NCBI GenBank assembly: GCA_030149475.1
Contig: JASBRL010000050.1
Location: 1 to 64,000, forward strand
From: Marinobacter sp.
GTDB lineage: Bacteria > Pseudomonadota > Gammaproteobacteria > Pseudomonadales > Oleiphilaceae
Length of the DNA stretch: 64,000 bases
Reading direction: 5' to 3'
Both the position numbers and the translations under genes were made by a program. Numbering within the stretch: the first letter of the stretch is position 1; every line of letters starts with the position of its first letter. Positions 53,951-63,413 of this stretch are shown here, one piece after another. Below the pieces are notes generated by a model. The model was not told where the DNA came from, made no database searches, and worked only from the letters and a program-made list of their open reading frames with translations.

Positions 53951-54967
53951 ATGAGCGACACCGTAGTTGTCTGCGCGCTGTATAAGTTTGCCGTGCTCAA
54001 CGATTTCAGGACCCTTCGCCAGCCGCTGCTGACACTGATGGAAAACCATCAGGTCCGCGGCACGCTATTGCTCGCCGGCGAGGGCATCAACGGCACCATT
54101 GCCGGCAGCCGTGAGGGCATCGATGCCATCAGGCACTGGCTGAGCCAGGATGACCGCTTTACCGGTATTGACTACAAGGAATCGCTGGTCGACATCCAGC
54201 CGTTCAAGCGCACCAAGGTCAAACTCAAGAAAGAAATTGTCACGCTCGGGGTCGAGGGTATCGACCCGCGTCGCAGTGTTGGCACCTATGTGAAGCCGGA
54301 AGACTGGAACGCGCTGATTGCCGACCCGGAAGTACTGCTGATCGATACCCGCAATCATTACGAAGTGGACATTGGCACCTTTCGTAATGCAGTGAACCCG
54401 CAAACCGATAGCTTCCGGGAATTCCCCGATTACGTGAAGCAGCATCTGGACCCGTCCAGGCACCGCAAGGTGGCGATGTTCTGCACCGGTGGCATACGTT
54501 GTGAAAAGTCCACCGCCTACCTCAAGGAGCAGGGGTTCGATGAGGTTTACCACCTGCAGGGCGGCATACTCAAATACCTCGAAGAGGTTTCGGAAAGTGA
54601 CAGCCTGTGGCAGGGTGACTGCTTTGTATTTGATGATCGGGTTACGGTCAATCATCGCCTGGAGCGGGGAGATTACGACCAGTGTCATGCCTGCCGCCGA
54701 CCGATTACCGAGGCGGACAAGCAACGGTTGGAGTATCAGCGCGGCGTCAGTTGCCATCATTGCCACGATACCCTGACGGATGAACAGAAAGCCCGGTTCG
54801 CCGAACGGGAGCGCCAGATGCAACTGGCGCGTCAGCGTGGGGAAGAGCATGTGGGTGGCGATGCGGCCCGGGCTATTGCCGCCCGCAGGCGCGCCAAACG
54901 AATGGCCCGGGCTCGCCAGACAGCCCGCAGCCTTGCCGGCGAAAACGCTCGAATTAACAAATGTTAA
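53951..54967 (+). CDS. trhO: tRNA uridine(34) hydroxylase / rhodanese family TrhO (YceA)
   Basis: '[25 protein letters not shown]', '[35 protein letters not shown]'; ATG at 53951 preferred. Confidence 0.93.
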   Translation: MSDTVVVCALYKFAVLNDFRTLRQPLLTLMENHQVRGTLLLAGEGINGTIAGSREGIDAIRHWLSQDDRFTGIDYKESLVDIQPFKRTKVKLKKEIVTLGVEGIDPRRSVGTYVKPEDWNALIADPEVLLIDTRNHYEVDIGTFRNAVNPQTDSFREFPDYVKQHLDPSRHRKVAMFCTGGIRCEKSTAYLKEQGFDEVYHLQGGILKYLEEVSESDSLWQGDCFVFDDRVTVNHRLERGDYDQCHACRRPITEADKQRLEYQRGVSCHHCHDTLTDEQKARFAERERQMQLARQRGEEHVGGDAARAIAARRRAKRMARARQTARSLAGENARINKC

Positions 54968-55036
54968 GGAAACTGTGGCTAGGCGGGTGGTCGGTCAACG
55001 GCCCCGGTTCGTATTGCCACGGGTTTGCTGATTACC

Positions 55037-55064
55037 AGACCACAGACCACAGACCACAGACCAC
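55037..55064. repeat. Heptanucleotide tandem repeat (agaccac)4, perfect
   Basis: agaccacagaccacagaccacagaccac; ends 15 bp before the DUF481 gene start, just before a ggag SD. Confidence 0.9.
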
Positions 55065-55079
55065 ACCGAAGGAGTAACC

Positions 55080-55811
55080 ATGAGGGTACAATCTGTCATC
55101 GTGGGCGCCGCACTGACACTGATATCAACAGGGGTGGCGGCCGCTGAGGAAGACTGGAAAGGCGAGGCAGAGCTGGGGGTTCTGGTCACCACCGGCAACA
55201 CCAACGAAACCAACGTTAATGGCCGCCTGAGTCTGACCCAGGAGCTGGAAAAATGGCGCAACTCCGGCGAACTCAGTTCACTTTATTCCAGTACCAGGGG
55301 CGTAACAACCGCCGAGCAGTACAGCGCCACCGGCGAGACCAACTATAAATTCTCCGAGCAACAGTTCTGGTTCCTGCGGGGAGCCTACGATTCACAGCGT
55401 TTTTCCGGTTTCAGATACCGTACTTCAGTCAGTACCGGTTACGGTAATCGGGTCTGGAAGTCCGGTAAACGGTCATTTCTGGATCTGACGGCCGGCGCGG
55501 GTTACCGGTACAATCGTCTCGAGCAGCCCAATGCCAGCGGTGAAATGGCGGAAAAAGATCCGATCGGGCGTTTTGGCCTGCAGTTCGACTACGGGCTGTC
55601 GCCCACAGCGCTGTTTCGTCAGAAACTGAACACTGAGATCGGCCTGAGCAGCCAAGACACCATTACCGAGTCAGAGACATCCTTGCAGGCGACAGTTGTT
55701 AACAATATCTCCATGAAGGTGGCCTACCGGGTCAAACATTTTTCCAACCCGCCCGCGAACAGCGCCAGCATGGATACCCAAACCTCGCTGTCGTTACTCT
55801 ACGGGTTCTGA
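55080..55811 (+). CDS. DUF481 domain-containing outer-membrane protein
   Basis: Signal peptide, 'WKGEAELGVLVTTGNTNETNVNGRLSLTQELEKWRN' typical YdiY/DUF481 beta-barrel. Confidence 0.9.
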   Translation: MRVQSVIVGAALTLISTGVAAAEEDWKGEAELGVLVTTGNTNETNVNGRLSLTQELEKWRNSGELSSLYSSTRGVTTAEQYSATGETNYKFSEQQFWFLRGAYDSQRFSGFRYRTSVSTGYGNRVWKSGKRSFLDLTAGAGYRYNRLEQPNASGEMAEKDPIGRFGLQFDYGLSPTALFRQKLNTEIGLSSQDTITESETSLQATVVNNISMKVAYRVKHFSNPPANSASMDTQTSLSLLYGF

Positions 55812-55836
55812 CACCGGTTACCGGGGCGTCAGGCAG

Positions 55837-58047
55837 TTAACGTGCGGCGCTGGCCAGCAGGGTCGCGTATATGGCCTTCACGTCCCGGGAAAACTGTTCA
55901 ACCGAGTAGTCCCTGGCAAACGAGCGGGCCTGGGTAGAGAGAGTTTGCCTCTGGGCTTCGTCGTCAAGTAACTGTTTTACCCGGTCTCGCCACTGATCGA
56001 GGTTCTCGGGGGTCTTGTACCCGTTGTAGCCCTGGCGGACCACGTCATCGATGCCGCTTGAGCGCACGGCGACCACGGGCAGGCCGGCGGCCATGGCCTC
56101 CAGAATGACCATGCCCTGGGTCTCCGACTTGGAGGCAAACAGAAACAGGTCACCCAGCCGGTAATAAGTTGCCATATCCTCCGGCGGGACAGGGCCAACC
56201 AGAGTGACCTGCTGGTCAAGGCCCTGTTCATCAATCCGGGACTGTAACCGGTCACGCTGGTGGCCGTCGCCGATGATCAACAGTCGGAACGGCCGATCAG
56301 TGCTGGCCTTGAGGCGGGCGATGGCATCAATCATGAAGTCGATGTTTTTTTCGTTGGACAGACGTGAAACGCTGATCAGCACCCGTTCGTTACGCAGCCC
56401 CAGTTTTTCCCGCAGGCTCTGTATGTCGTCTTCTTCCACTGCCTGGAAGCGCTGATATTCTATGCCGGTGGGCTGCACAAAGGTGTCTGACTTCACCCCG
56501 ATCATGCGCAGGTATTCCTCGGCGGAGTAGGTCGGCACAATCACCCCGTCGCACTTGTTGGCAAAGCGTTTGATCAGCGCGTGGGAAATCAGGTTGCGAA
56601 ACAGCATCCCCGGCAGGGGCACAAAGTGCGCGTAGTGCTCCAGGCGGGTGTGATAGGTGTAAACCACCGGAATGCGCAAACGGCGTCCGATATACAGCCC
56701 CAGCGAGCCCAGCCAGAACGGGTGGTGAACGTGGATTATGTCAGGGCGGAATGCCTTGACCCGTCGTCGGATGCGGGAGAGAAAAATATTGGCCAGCCTG
56801 AACTCACGCTTCTCGCCCAGAGCCAGCAGGGACGGTGCCCGCAGCACCTGCTGCTCGTCTTCCGGTTGTCCCCGATAATTTGGGGCGACAATCAGGATCT
56901 GATTACCCAGAGCCAGCAGACCACGTCGCAGTCGCTCGATCGAAATCGGCACCCCCCCGATGAAGGGCAGATAGTTGTTGGTGAACTGGGCAATGCGCAG
57001 AGGGCGTTCAAGCCAGGGCGACGGGTCCAGATCGTAGTTTGGATAATAGTCCCGGTTCACGAATACCAGCGAATACAGTTTGATCGCCACAATGGCCAGT
57101 GCGCTGACCAGCAGCGCAAAGTTCAGAAAGCCCACGTAGAACAGCGAGTAGATAAACGACCAGAGCCCCTCAAGGCGCTTGTAAAGTGGATTCTGGGCGG
57201 TGTCCATTCGTTTCAGTTCGATCGTTTTCTGGTCGCCGTTAACGGTCACCTTCACAAAGTGATAGAAACTGGTCTTGTTGTTCAGCACCAGACCGCCGGC
57301 GCCGCCGGTGACGATGAAATCTGTGCCGGCAATGGTCTGACGGGAGTACAGGGACAGGTTGGCGGAAAACACGGCATCCACCTTGTGGGCCTTGATGACT
57401 TTCATCAGTGACTGCCGGAACGCTTCCGGCTGGAGGTAGTCGTCCTTCTCCACGAACGGCAGCGATTGCCCGGTATGGTGTGGGGGGTGGCCGGTAAAAA
57501 TAAAGGTATGGGTGGACGGGTTGTTATCCAGCAGTTCCTGCAACCAGCGAATCTGCCAGCGCCAGGACGTTTTCGGGGTGGTGTCCAGGAAGACCAGCAA
57601 ACTGTTGCCGGCCCTTACGGAATAGAAATAGGGACCGAAATGCTGATAGAAGCGATAGCTGCCGAATTCCTCGTATTCCTGCTGGCCGAACGTCAACAGG
57701 TAAGGCACCGCAAGATGGGTCAACGTGCCATACAGTGCACGGTATTTGTCCTCCCCGCCCCCGCTGACCGCATTGCCTGCCGACACCATGAAATCGATAC
57801 CGGACCGGTTCAGGCGGGGAATGATTTTCTGCTCAAAAATACCCACCGAGTTATTGATGTTTCCCACCACCGCAAAACTGAAACGCTCCGGGTCCTTGAG
57901 GCGCTCGTGGATCTGGTCCACCTCAATGGTGTGTACGGATTCAAACCGGGGTGCAAACAGGTTGAGATAGGCTTTATAGCCAACCAGCAGCACAACGATC
58001 AGCAGGTTTAGGTAAAACAGGGCTTTCAGCGGATTGCGGCGAATCAT
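55837..58047 (-). CDS. Fusion: membrane-anchored calcineurin-like (probably inactive) phosphoesterase domain plus GT4 glycosyltransferase
   Basis: 736 aa; TM at N-terminus; 'FAVVGNINN...SAGNAVSGGGEDKYRALYGTL...LTFGQQEYEEFGSYRFYQHFGPYFYSV...FTGHPPHH'; second TM 'GFLNFALLVSALAIVAIKLYSLVFV'; then GT4 'NYLPFIGGVPISIERLRRGL...HVHHPFWLG...YTYHTRLEHYAHF...SKSETQGMVILEAMAAGLPVVAV'. Confidence 0.88.
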   Translation of the reverse strand: MIRRNPLKALFYLNLLIVVLLVGYKAYLNLFAPRFESVHTIEVDQIHERLKDPERFSFAVVGNINNSVGIFEQKIIPRLNRSGIDFMVSAGNAVSGGGEDKYRALYGTLTHLAVPYLLTFGQQEYEEFGSYRFYQHFGPYFYSVRAGNSLLVFLDTTPKTSWRWQIRWLQELLDNNPSTHTFIFTGHPPHHTGQSLPFVEKDDYLQPEAFRQSLMKVIKAHKVDAVFSANLSLYSRQTIAGTDFIVTGGAGGLVLNNKTSFYHFVKVTVNGDQKTIELKRMDTAQNPLYKRLEGLWSFIYSLFYVGFLNFALLVSALAIVAIKLYSLVFVNRDYYPNYDLDPSPWLERPLRIAQFTNNYLPFIGGVPISIERLRRGLLALGNQILIVAPNYRGQPEDEQQVLRAPSLLALGEKREFRLANIFLSRIRRRVKAFRPDIIHVHHPFWLGSLGLYIGRRLRIPVVYTYHTRLEHYAHFVPLPGMLFRNLISHALIKRFANKCDGVIVPTYSAEEYLRMIGVKSDTFVQPTGIEYQRFQAVEEDDIQSLREKLGLRNERVLISVSRLSNEKNIDFMIDAIARLKASTDRPFRLLIIGDGHQRDRLQSRIDEQGLDQQVTLVGPVPPEDMATYYRLGDLFLFASKSETQGMVILEAMAAGLPVVAVRSSGIDDVVRQGYNGYKTPENLDQWRDRVKQLLDDEAQRQTLSTQARSFARDYSVEQFSRDVKAIYATLLASAAR

Positions 58048-59102
58048 CGGGCGTCCTTGCGGCTGCGGGCCAGTTCCCGTTGCAGTATCACCAGCCCGAT
58101 GGCCATACCCAGATAAATGGTCAGCAGGCGCCAGGCAATGATCACCAGGATCAGGTGGTTGGGCGTCAGTATATCGCGGAAGAAACTGCCGAACACGCCT
58201 TCAGAAATTCCCGATGCCCCGGGCGTGGGAGAGAAGTACATGATAAAGGTTGTGACCACCAGCAGGCCCAGGGTGGTCAGGTAGGGCACGTCATACCCCA
58301 GGCTGTGGATCAACAGTGCCGGAAAGCTGAACAGACTGAGCAGGAATACCAGGGTGAACACCACCGACAACACAACGCTCAGGCGGGGGCCGTGCAGGTA
58401 ATCCGAAAAGCTGTCGGCGAACCTGAGCATTTCCCGTTTGATCCGGAAGTGCCAGCGCTGATGGCGCGCTTCACTGATCAGGTGCAGCCGGCGGAGTCCG
58501 CGGAGCAGGTGTGCAAGTGGAGCAATCAGCCAGTGGGTGCGAAACAGTACCACCGCAAAAAAACCGAGGTACAGCGCAATGAACAGCGACAGCGCTACGT
58601 CGATGTCCTGCAGTATCGGCTGGTGCTGCAGGGCCTTCAGCGTCAGCAGAAACACCGGTGTCAGAGTAAATATGAAGGTGATCGCCAGCACCGTGCGAAT
58701 GGTGGTCGCCGCCGATGCCCGGCCCAGGGGGATTCCTCGTCGCTGGAGATACCAGATCTGGGCAAAACCACCGCCTGTGGCCATGGGGGTGACGTTGGAT
58801 ACAAAAATGTTGATAAACACCAGGCGTGCCATGGCCCGGAACGACAGGTTGTGGCCCAGGGCCTTGAGCGTGAAGTGCAGGCGCAGGCCATCGGCGGTGA
58901 AGTAGACCACCAGCAGGGCGACTACGCTGGCCAGTGACGCCGGATCGGTCAGCCGCGGATCAAACGACAGGCTGCGGCCGGCAAACTGGTGATAGACGGC
59001 GTAAAGGCCGGCGGCTGTCAGCCCGATGAACAACGCACCAGAGACTGCCAGTCGGCGCCAGGGTGTGCGGGGCATGTCGTCGGAGGAGGTGGTCTGGGTC
59101 AT
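58044..59102 (-). CDS. Lysylphosphatidylglycerol synthase TM region/UPF0104 (YbhN-like) flippase-like membrane protein
   Basis: 352 aa polytopic; 'FINIFVSNVTPMATGGGFAQIWYLQRRGIPLGRASAATTIRTVL', 'TPGASGISEGVFGSFF'; 4-bp overlap with the fusion gene. Confidence 0.88.
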   Translation of the reverse strand: MTQTTSSDDMPRTPWRRLAVSGALFIGLTAAGLYAVYHQFAGRSLSFDPRLTDPASLASVVALLVVYFTADGLRLHFTLKALGHNLSFRAMARLVFINIFVSNVTPMATGGGFAQIWYLQRRGIPLGRASAATTIRTVLAITFIFTLTPVFLLTLKALQHQPILQDIDVALSLFIALYLGFFAVVLFRTHWLIAPLAHLLRGLRRLHLISEARHQRWHFRIKREMLRFADSFSDYLHGPRLSVVLSVVFTLVFLLSLFSFPALLIHSLGYDVPYLTTLGLLVVTTFIMYFSPTPGASGISEGVFGSFFRDILTPNHLILVIIAWRLLTIYLGMAIGLVILQRELARSRKDAR

Positions 59103-59347
59103 AAACGCGCCGCCAATGGATGACGGCGCAGTTTACTGTGGGCGATGGGGGGGCTGTCCAGTAACCCGGGTGTCATTGCCCCGACCGATGCACATCCCGA
59201 TCCGTCTTTATGGCTCACGGCAACCGTTTAAGGGCGCGCTCCGGGCCGCTTGCCGAGGGTCAGGACCTGCGCACCCCTGAGCGGCGCAGAAACCGGGCAC
59301 CGGCAGGAAAAGCGATGGGTCACTGACAGCCGCCCGACGGTGGCCGG

Positions 59348-60031
59348 TCAGCGGTCGGCCGGCACTGGTGAGTCCGCCGATAACGCCTGGCGGATGAGCT
59401 TTTGCTGTTGATGGGCGAAACCGGCGACCTGGCGTTCCGCTTCTTCGGTATCCCGCGCCAGCACAGCACGGGTCAGGCGCACGAAAAACGTGCCGGTGCG
59501 GTCCAGATCCTGGCGGTAGCGGGCGGCACTGAAATAATAGGCCCGGCTGACTGCCGGTTTGAAATTGGCCAGTGCTTCGGTCAGGTACGGGTTACCAACC
59601 ACCCCGCAACATCGCTCCATCACATCAAAGCTGGCCTGTACCACCCCGGCCACGTCCGGTGCGGCCGTCTGCATGGCCCGGGTGACACCGGCCACTGCCT
59701 GCAGCAGCGCCTCGCGGTCAGACTCCTGCCAGCGCTCGCACAAGCGACGGGCCAGCATGATCAGCAGGTGCATATAGACGTCGTAGAGTTCCGCCGCATG
59801 GTCGGCGTCGAGTCGGGTGGCAGACGCGCCACGGCGTGGCTGGATGTCCACCAGGTGCCAGCGCTCCAGGGTGTACAGGGCCTCCTTGACCGACGCCCGG
59901 CTGACGCCCAGTTCGGTGGCGACGGTGGCTTCATGGATGCGCGCCCCCGGCTGGATCTGACCGCTCACGATGCGCTCCGCCAGGAAGTTGGCGATCTGTT
60001 CCGCCAGGGTATTGGGCACCTGAAATTCCAT
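59348..60031 (-). CDS. GntR-family transcriptional regulator (FCD domain)
   Basis: 'FLAERIVSGQIQPGARIHEATVATELGVSRASVKEALYTLERWHLVDIQPRRGASAT'. Confidence 0.92.
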   Translation of the reverse strand: MEFQVPNTLAEQIANFLAERIVSGQIQPGARIHEATVATELGVSRASVKEALYTLERWHLVDIQPRRGASATRLDADHAAELYDVYMHLLIMLARRLCERWQESDREALLQAVAGVTRAMQTAAPDVAGVVQASFDVMERCCGVVGNPYLTEALANFKPAVSRAYYFSAARYRQDLDRTGTFFVRLTRAVLARDTEEAERQVAGFAHQQQKLIRQALSADSPVPADR

Positions 60032-60206
60032 AGCTGCTCTCTCTATAGTTGCTCTCTCTCCACGGCTTCCGTCACGACACGTCTGCCCACTGGTCCGAAG
60101 AGGGCAGCAAGGCGGCTTTCGAGTTTAGCACAGGCGGTGGCGTCGTCCGCGGCCCGGATTTCCGGACATTGCTCACATCGTCATCATCACAGGTTGACGA
60201 TTGCTA

Positions 60207-60221
60207 TATTGTCGGACAATA
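60207..60221. promoter_or_regulatory. Perfect palindrome tattgtc-g-gacaata between divergent gntR and alkB; candidate GntR operator
   Basis: 15-bp palindrome with single central base in the gntR-alkB intergenic region; matches FadR/FCD-type TTGTCnGACAA-like symmetry. Confidence 0.65.
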
Positions 60222-60318
60222 ATGCAGTCAGCACGACAGGGACGTCCATAACAGGCGGATGAGGAACGGGGCCCGACCCCTCTGGTCCGCGTCATTCCAT
60301 GTGAGGGAGATCTGAACA

Positions 60319-61455
60319 GTGAGCGCCAACCACATTGCCCTGAGCCAGGATCCGGTCCGCCGTTGCCTGCTGCTGAGACTCAAAAAATACAGTTTCCTGA
60401 TTGCCATGCTGCCGCTGGCGTTACCGCCGTTGCTGCTGGAGGCCGGCCAGGCCACTGGCTGGATCAACCTGTTCGCCTGGGGAGTGCCGGTGGTGGTTTT
60501 CGGCATCATCCCGCTGCTCGACCTGATGCTGGGCCAGGATGCCCTGAACCCCGATGAGCAGGCCGATGTGCCCCGGATGATCAGCGAGCGCTTCTATCAG
60601 GTCATGACCCTGGGCTGGGTGGCTGCGTTTGCGGTGCTGCTGGTGTGGGGCATGCTGGTGCTGGCGTCCGCGCCGTTCAGTCTGGCCGGCAGTATTGGCT
60701 GGGTGGTCTCCATCGGCATCGTCGGTGGCCTGGGCATTAACGTGGCCCATGAGCTGATTCACAAGGACGGTAAACTGGAGACCCGGGCCGGCGGATTTTT
60801 GCTGGCACTGGTCAGCTATGCCGGTTTCAAGGTGGAGCACCTGCGCGGTCATCATGTGCATGTGTCCACCCCGGACGATGCTTCTTCGTCCCGGTTCAAC
60901 CAGTCCCTCTATAACTTCCTGCCTCAGGCCTACGTTCGCAATTTCGTCAATGCCTGGCGCCTGGAGGCACAGCGGCTGCAACGCAAGGGACTGTCCGCGC
61001 TGCACTGGCGCAACGAGCTGATCTGGTGGTACGCCCTTACCATTGCGGTGCTGACAGCGTTCAGTCTGGCCTTCGGCTGGCTGGGTGCGGCTTTCTTCCT
61101 GGGGCAGAGTTTCATCGCACTGAATCTGCTGGAAATCGTCAACTACCTGGAACACTACGGACTGCATCGTCGCAAGCTTGAAAACGGGCGTTACGAGCGC
61201 ACGGGCCCTGAGCACAGCTGGAACTCCAACTATTTCCTGACCAATGTGTTCCTGTTTCATCTGCAACGGCACAGTGACCACCACGCCTATGCCAGGCGCC
61301 GCTACCAGGTACTGCGGCACCATGAAGTGGCCCCCCAGTTACCGGCCGGCTACGCCACAATGGTGGTGCTGGCGCTGATACCGCCTTTGTGGAAGAAGAT
61401 CATGAACCCCAGGGTTGTCGCGTATTACCAGGGTGAGGAGGATCAGTTGGCGTGA
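60319..61455 (+). CDS. alkB: Alkane 1-monooxygenase
   Basis: GTG start with gagggag SD; histidine boxes 'NVAHELIHK', 'HLRGHHVHVSTPDDASSSR', 'NYLEHYGL', 'LQRHSDHHAYARRRYQVLRHH'. Confidence 0.95.
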   Translation: MSANHIALSQDPVRRCLLLRLKKYSFLIAMLPLALPPLLLEAGQATGWINLFAWGVPVVVFGIIPLLDLMLGQDALNPDEQADVPRMISERFYQVMTLGWVAAFAVLLVWGMLVLASAPFSLAGSIGWVVSIGIVGGLGINVAHELIHKDGKLETRAGGFLLALVSYAGFKVEHLRGHHVHVSTPDDASSSRFNQSLYNFLPQAYVRNFVNAWRLEAQRLQRKGLSALHWRNELIWWYALTIAVLTAFSLAFGWLGAAFFLGQSFIALNLLEIVNYLEHYGLHRRKLENGRYERTGPEHSWNSNYFLTNVFLFHLQRHSDHHAYARRRYQVLRHHEVAPQLPAGYATMVVLALIPPLWKKIMNPRVVAYYQGEEDQLA

Positions 61456-61540
61456 ATTGAACCGGGCCGGCTGATCGACTTCCGGACCCGGCTCGTAAGT
61501 ATCACGTGCAATGGTCGCGAATTCCTGCTGCCTTTTTTGT

Positions 61541-61576
61541 CCCGCCGGCAAACTGACTCTGCCGGCGGGTTTTTTT
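61541..61576 (+). terminator. Rho-independent terminator downstream of alkB
   Basis: cccgccggca-aactgactc-tgccggcggg followed by ttttttt: 10-bp GC-rich stem and T-tract. Confidence 0.92.
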
Positions 61577-61658
61577 AGCCCGAGTTAATGTGCCCTTGAA
61601 AATAGCCGGTGTTGCATTCAGGGTAGACTATCGATTCCGACCAAAAATGGAGCGAACC

Positions 61659-62207
61659 ATGCCACGGCATTTTGAAGACGCCCCCGGGCTTTACGATGAC
61701 CCGGTTCCTGAAACTCAGGGTTACGTATTTAACCAGACCATGCTCCGCATCAGGAATCCCGAAACCAGTCTGGATTTTTACACCCGGGTGTTGGGTATGC
61801 ATCTGGTGCGCAAGCTGGACTTTCCCGACATGAAGTTCACCCTCTACTTCCTGGCCTACCTCGATGACCGGCAGGCGGCTATGGTGCCGTCCGATGACGG
61901 CCATCGAACCACGTTCATATTCGGCCGGGAAGCGATGCTGGAACTGACTCACAACTGGGGTACGGAAGACGATGCTGAATTTCAGTATCACAATGGTAAC
62001 GATGAACCCCAGGGGTTTGGTCACATTGGTGTGGCCGTGCCGGATGTCTATCAGGCGACCGAGCGTTTTGAAAAGCTCGGTGTGCCGTTCGTCAAGCGCC
62101 CCGACGACGGTAAAATGAAAGGGCTGGCGTTTATCAAGGACCCTGATGGCTACTGGATCGAAATCCTCCAGCCCGACATGATGGAACGCCAGCGCAAGCA
62201 GGCGTAG
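61659..62207 (+). CDS. gloA: Lactoylglutathione lyase (glyoxalase I)
   Basis: '[47 protein letters not shown]', '[30 protein letters not shown]'; ATG 61659 preferred (ggag SD). Confidence 0.95.
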   Translation: MPRHFEDAPGLYDDPVPETQGYVFNQTMLRIRNPETSLDFYTRVLGMHLVRKLDFPDMKFTLYFLAYLDDRQAAMVPSDDGHRTTFIFGREAMLELTHNWGTEDDAEFQYHNGNDEPQGFGHIGVAVPDVYQATERFEKLGVPFVKRPDDGKMKGLAFIKDPDGYWIEILQPDMMERQRKQA

Positions 62208-62253
62208 GATCCGGGATTAGTAAGGATCCGGGATTAAACAGGATCCGGGATTA
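62206..62253. repeat. Three direct copies of aggatccgggatta with 17-bp period
   Basis: aggatccgggatta at 62206, 62223 and 62240; first copy overlaps the gloA stop codon (tag 62205-62207). Confidence 0.9.
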
Positions 62254-62358
62254 ACAGGGCAGGCCTTTGCAGAAGCGGACCAGTCAGGGCCTGGAGCCCG
62301 AGCGTAAAGGGCCGTGTTTACAGCGTGTTGTGTAAAGTCCTGCCCGCTGCACGGGCCG

Positions 62359-63306
62359 TCAGGTCTTGTCCGCAGGTCCGGCGCTGCTGCGGGACGCGAC
62401 GATCACCGCAGCGGTCAGGATGACCGCGCCGGCCATGCCCATGGTTCCCAGTACTTCACCCAGAATCAGCCAGGCCAGGGCCGCCACGAACAGGGGTTCC
62501 AGGGTGATGATGATGCTGGAGGTGGTCGCGGGGGTGGTTTTCATACCGGTGAAAAAACAGACGTAACCTACGCAGGTCGGCACAATGCCAATGTAGGCGA
62601 CCAGCAGCCAGTCCCGGATGACGAGCGTGCCGAGCGTAGCGAAGCCCCCGTCCAGCCAGATCACCGGCACGAGGATGACTGCACCGGTCAGAAAACAGCC
62701 GAAGGCCGTTGCAAACACCGGTGTACCGCTCGCGGAGTACCGGCTGGTCATGGTGAAACCGGCGTAGACAAAGGCGGCCAGAATGGCCAGGGCGATACCG
62801 CCGATGCGCCAGTGGCCCGTAACGCTGACGTCACCGGCAACCAGCATCACGGTCCCCACAATCGCCACCATCAGTGCCAGGATGGTCACCAGTCCCGGAC
62901 GCTCTCCCAGTATCGGCGCCGAGAATATCGCCACCAGCACCGGTGCCAGGCACAGGGCAATCAGGGTGGCGATACCGGCACCGGTCAGGTCTATTGCAAG
63001 CAGATAGCTGCTTTGATACGCAGCCTGAAACACCCCCAGCGAGAGGAGGGTCAGCAGAGTGCGCCGATTCAGCCGAAAGCCACCCCCGGAACGGGCAAGC
63101 TGGCGGCGCTCCCATCGCATCAGGAAGAAGAACACCGGAAACGCAATCATCAGCCGCAGCCAGCCCAGGGTGAGCGCGTCCAGGCTGGAGCCCGCAAACA
63201 GGAACTTGGCGGCGATGCTGGTGGTTGCCCAGAGTGCCGCAGCAATGCCGATCAGCATCGTGCCGCGAATGATATCGTCGCGTTGAGGGGTTTGAGTAGA
63301 GGTCAT
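62359..63306 (-). CDS. EamA/DMT-family transporter
   Basis: 315 aa with ten predicted TM segments; 'LEPLFVAALAWLILGEVLGTMGMAGAVILTAAVIV'. Confidence 0.92.
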   Translation of the reverse strand: MTSTQTPQRDDIIRGTMLIGIAAALWATTSIAAKFLFAGSSLDALTLGWLRLMIAFPVFFFLMRWERRQLARSGGGFRLNRRTLLTLLSLGVFQAAYQSSYLLAIDLTGAGIATLIALCLAPVLVAIFSAPILGERPGLVTILALMVAIVGTVMLVAGDVSVTGHWRIGGIALAILAAFVYAGFTMTSRYSASGTPVFATAFGCFLTGAVILVPVIWLDGGFATLGTLVIRDWLLVAYIGIVPTCVGYVCFFTGMKTTPATTSSIIITLEPLFVAALAWLILGEVLGTMGMAGAVILTAAVIVASRSSAGPADKT

Positions 63307-63413
63307 GAAAGGCCTGACGCGAGTGGGTGAGGTTAGAGTGCCCCATCATAGAGCGCGCCATCCCCTGCTGTACAGAAACGCGACATCCGGATTGGCCTGG
63401 ATGCCGCGTCGGA

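Noticed and set aside
62314-63330. 338-aa plus-strand ORF opposite the EamA transporter
   Set aside because: Low-complexity Gly/Gln/His-rich composition, antisense to a clear transporter CDS; not a plausible protein.
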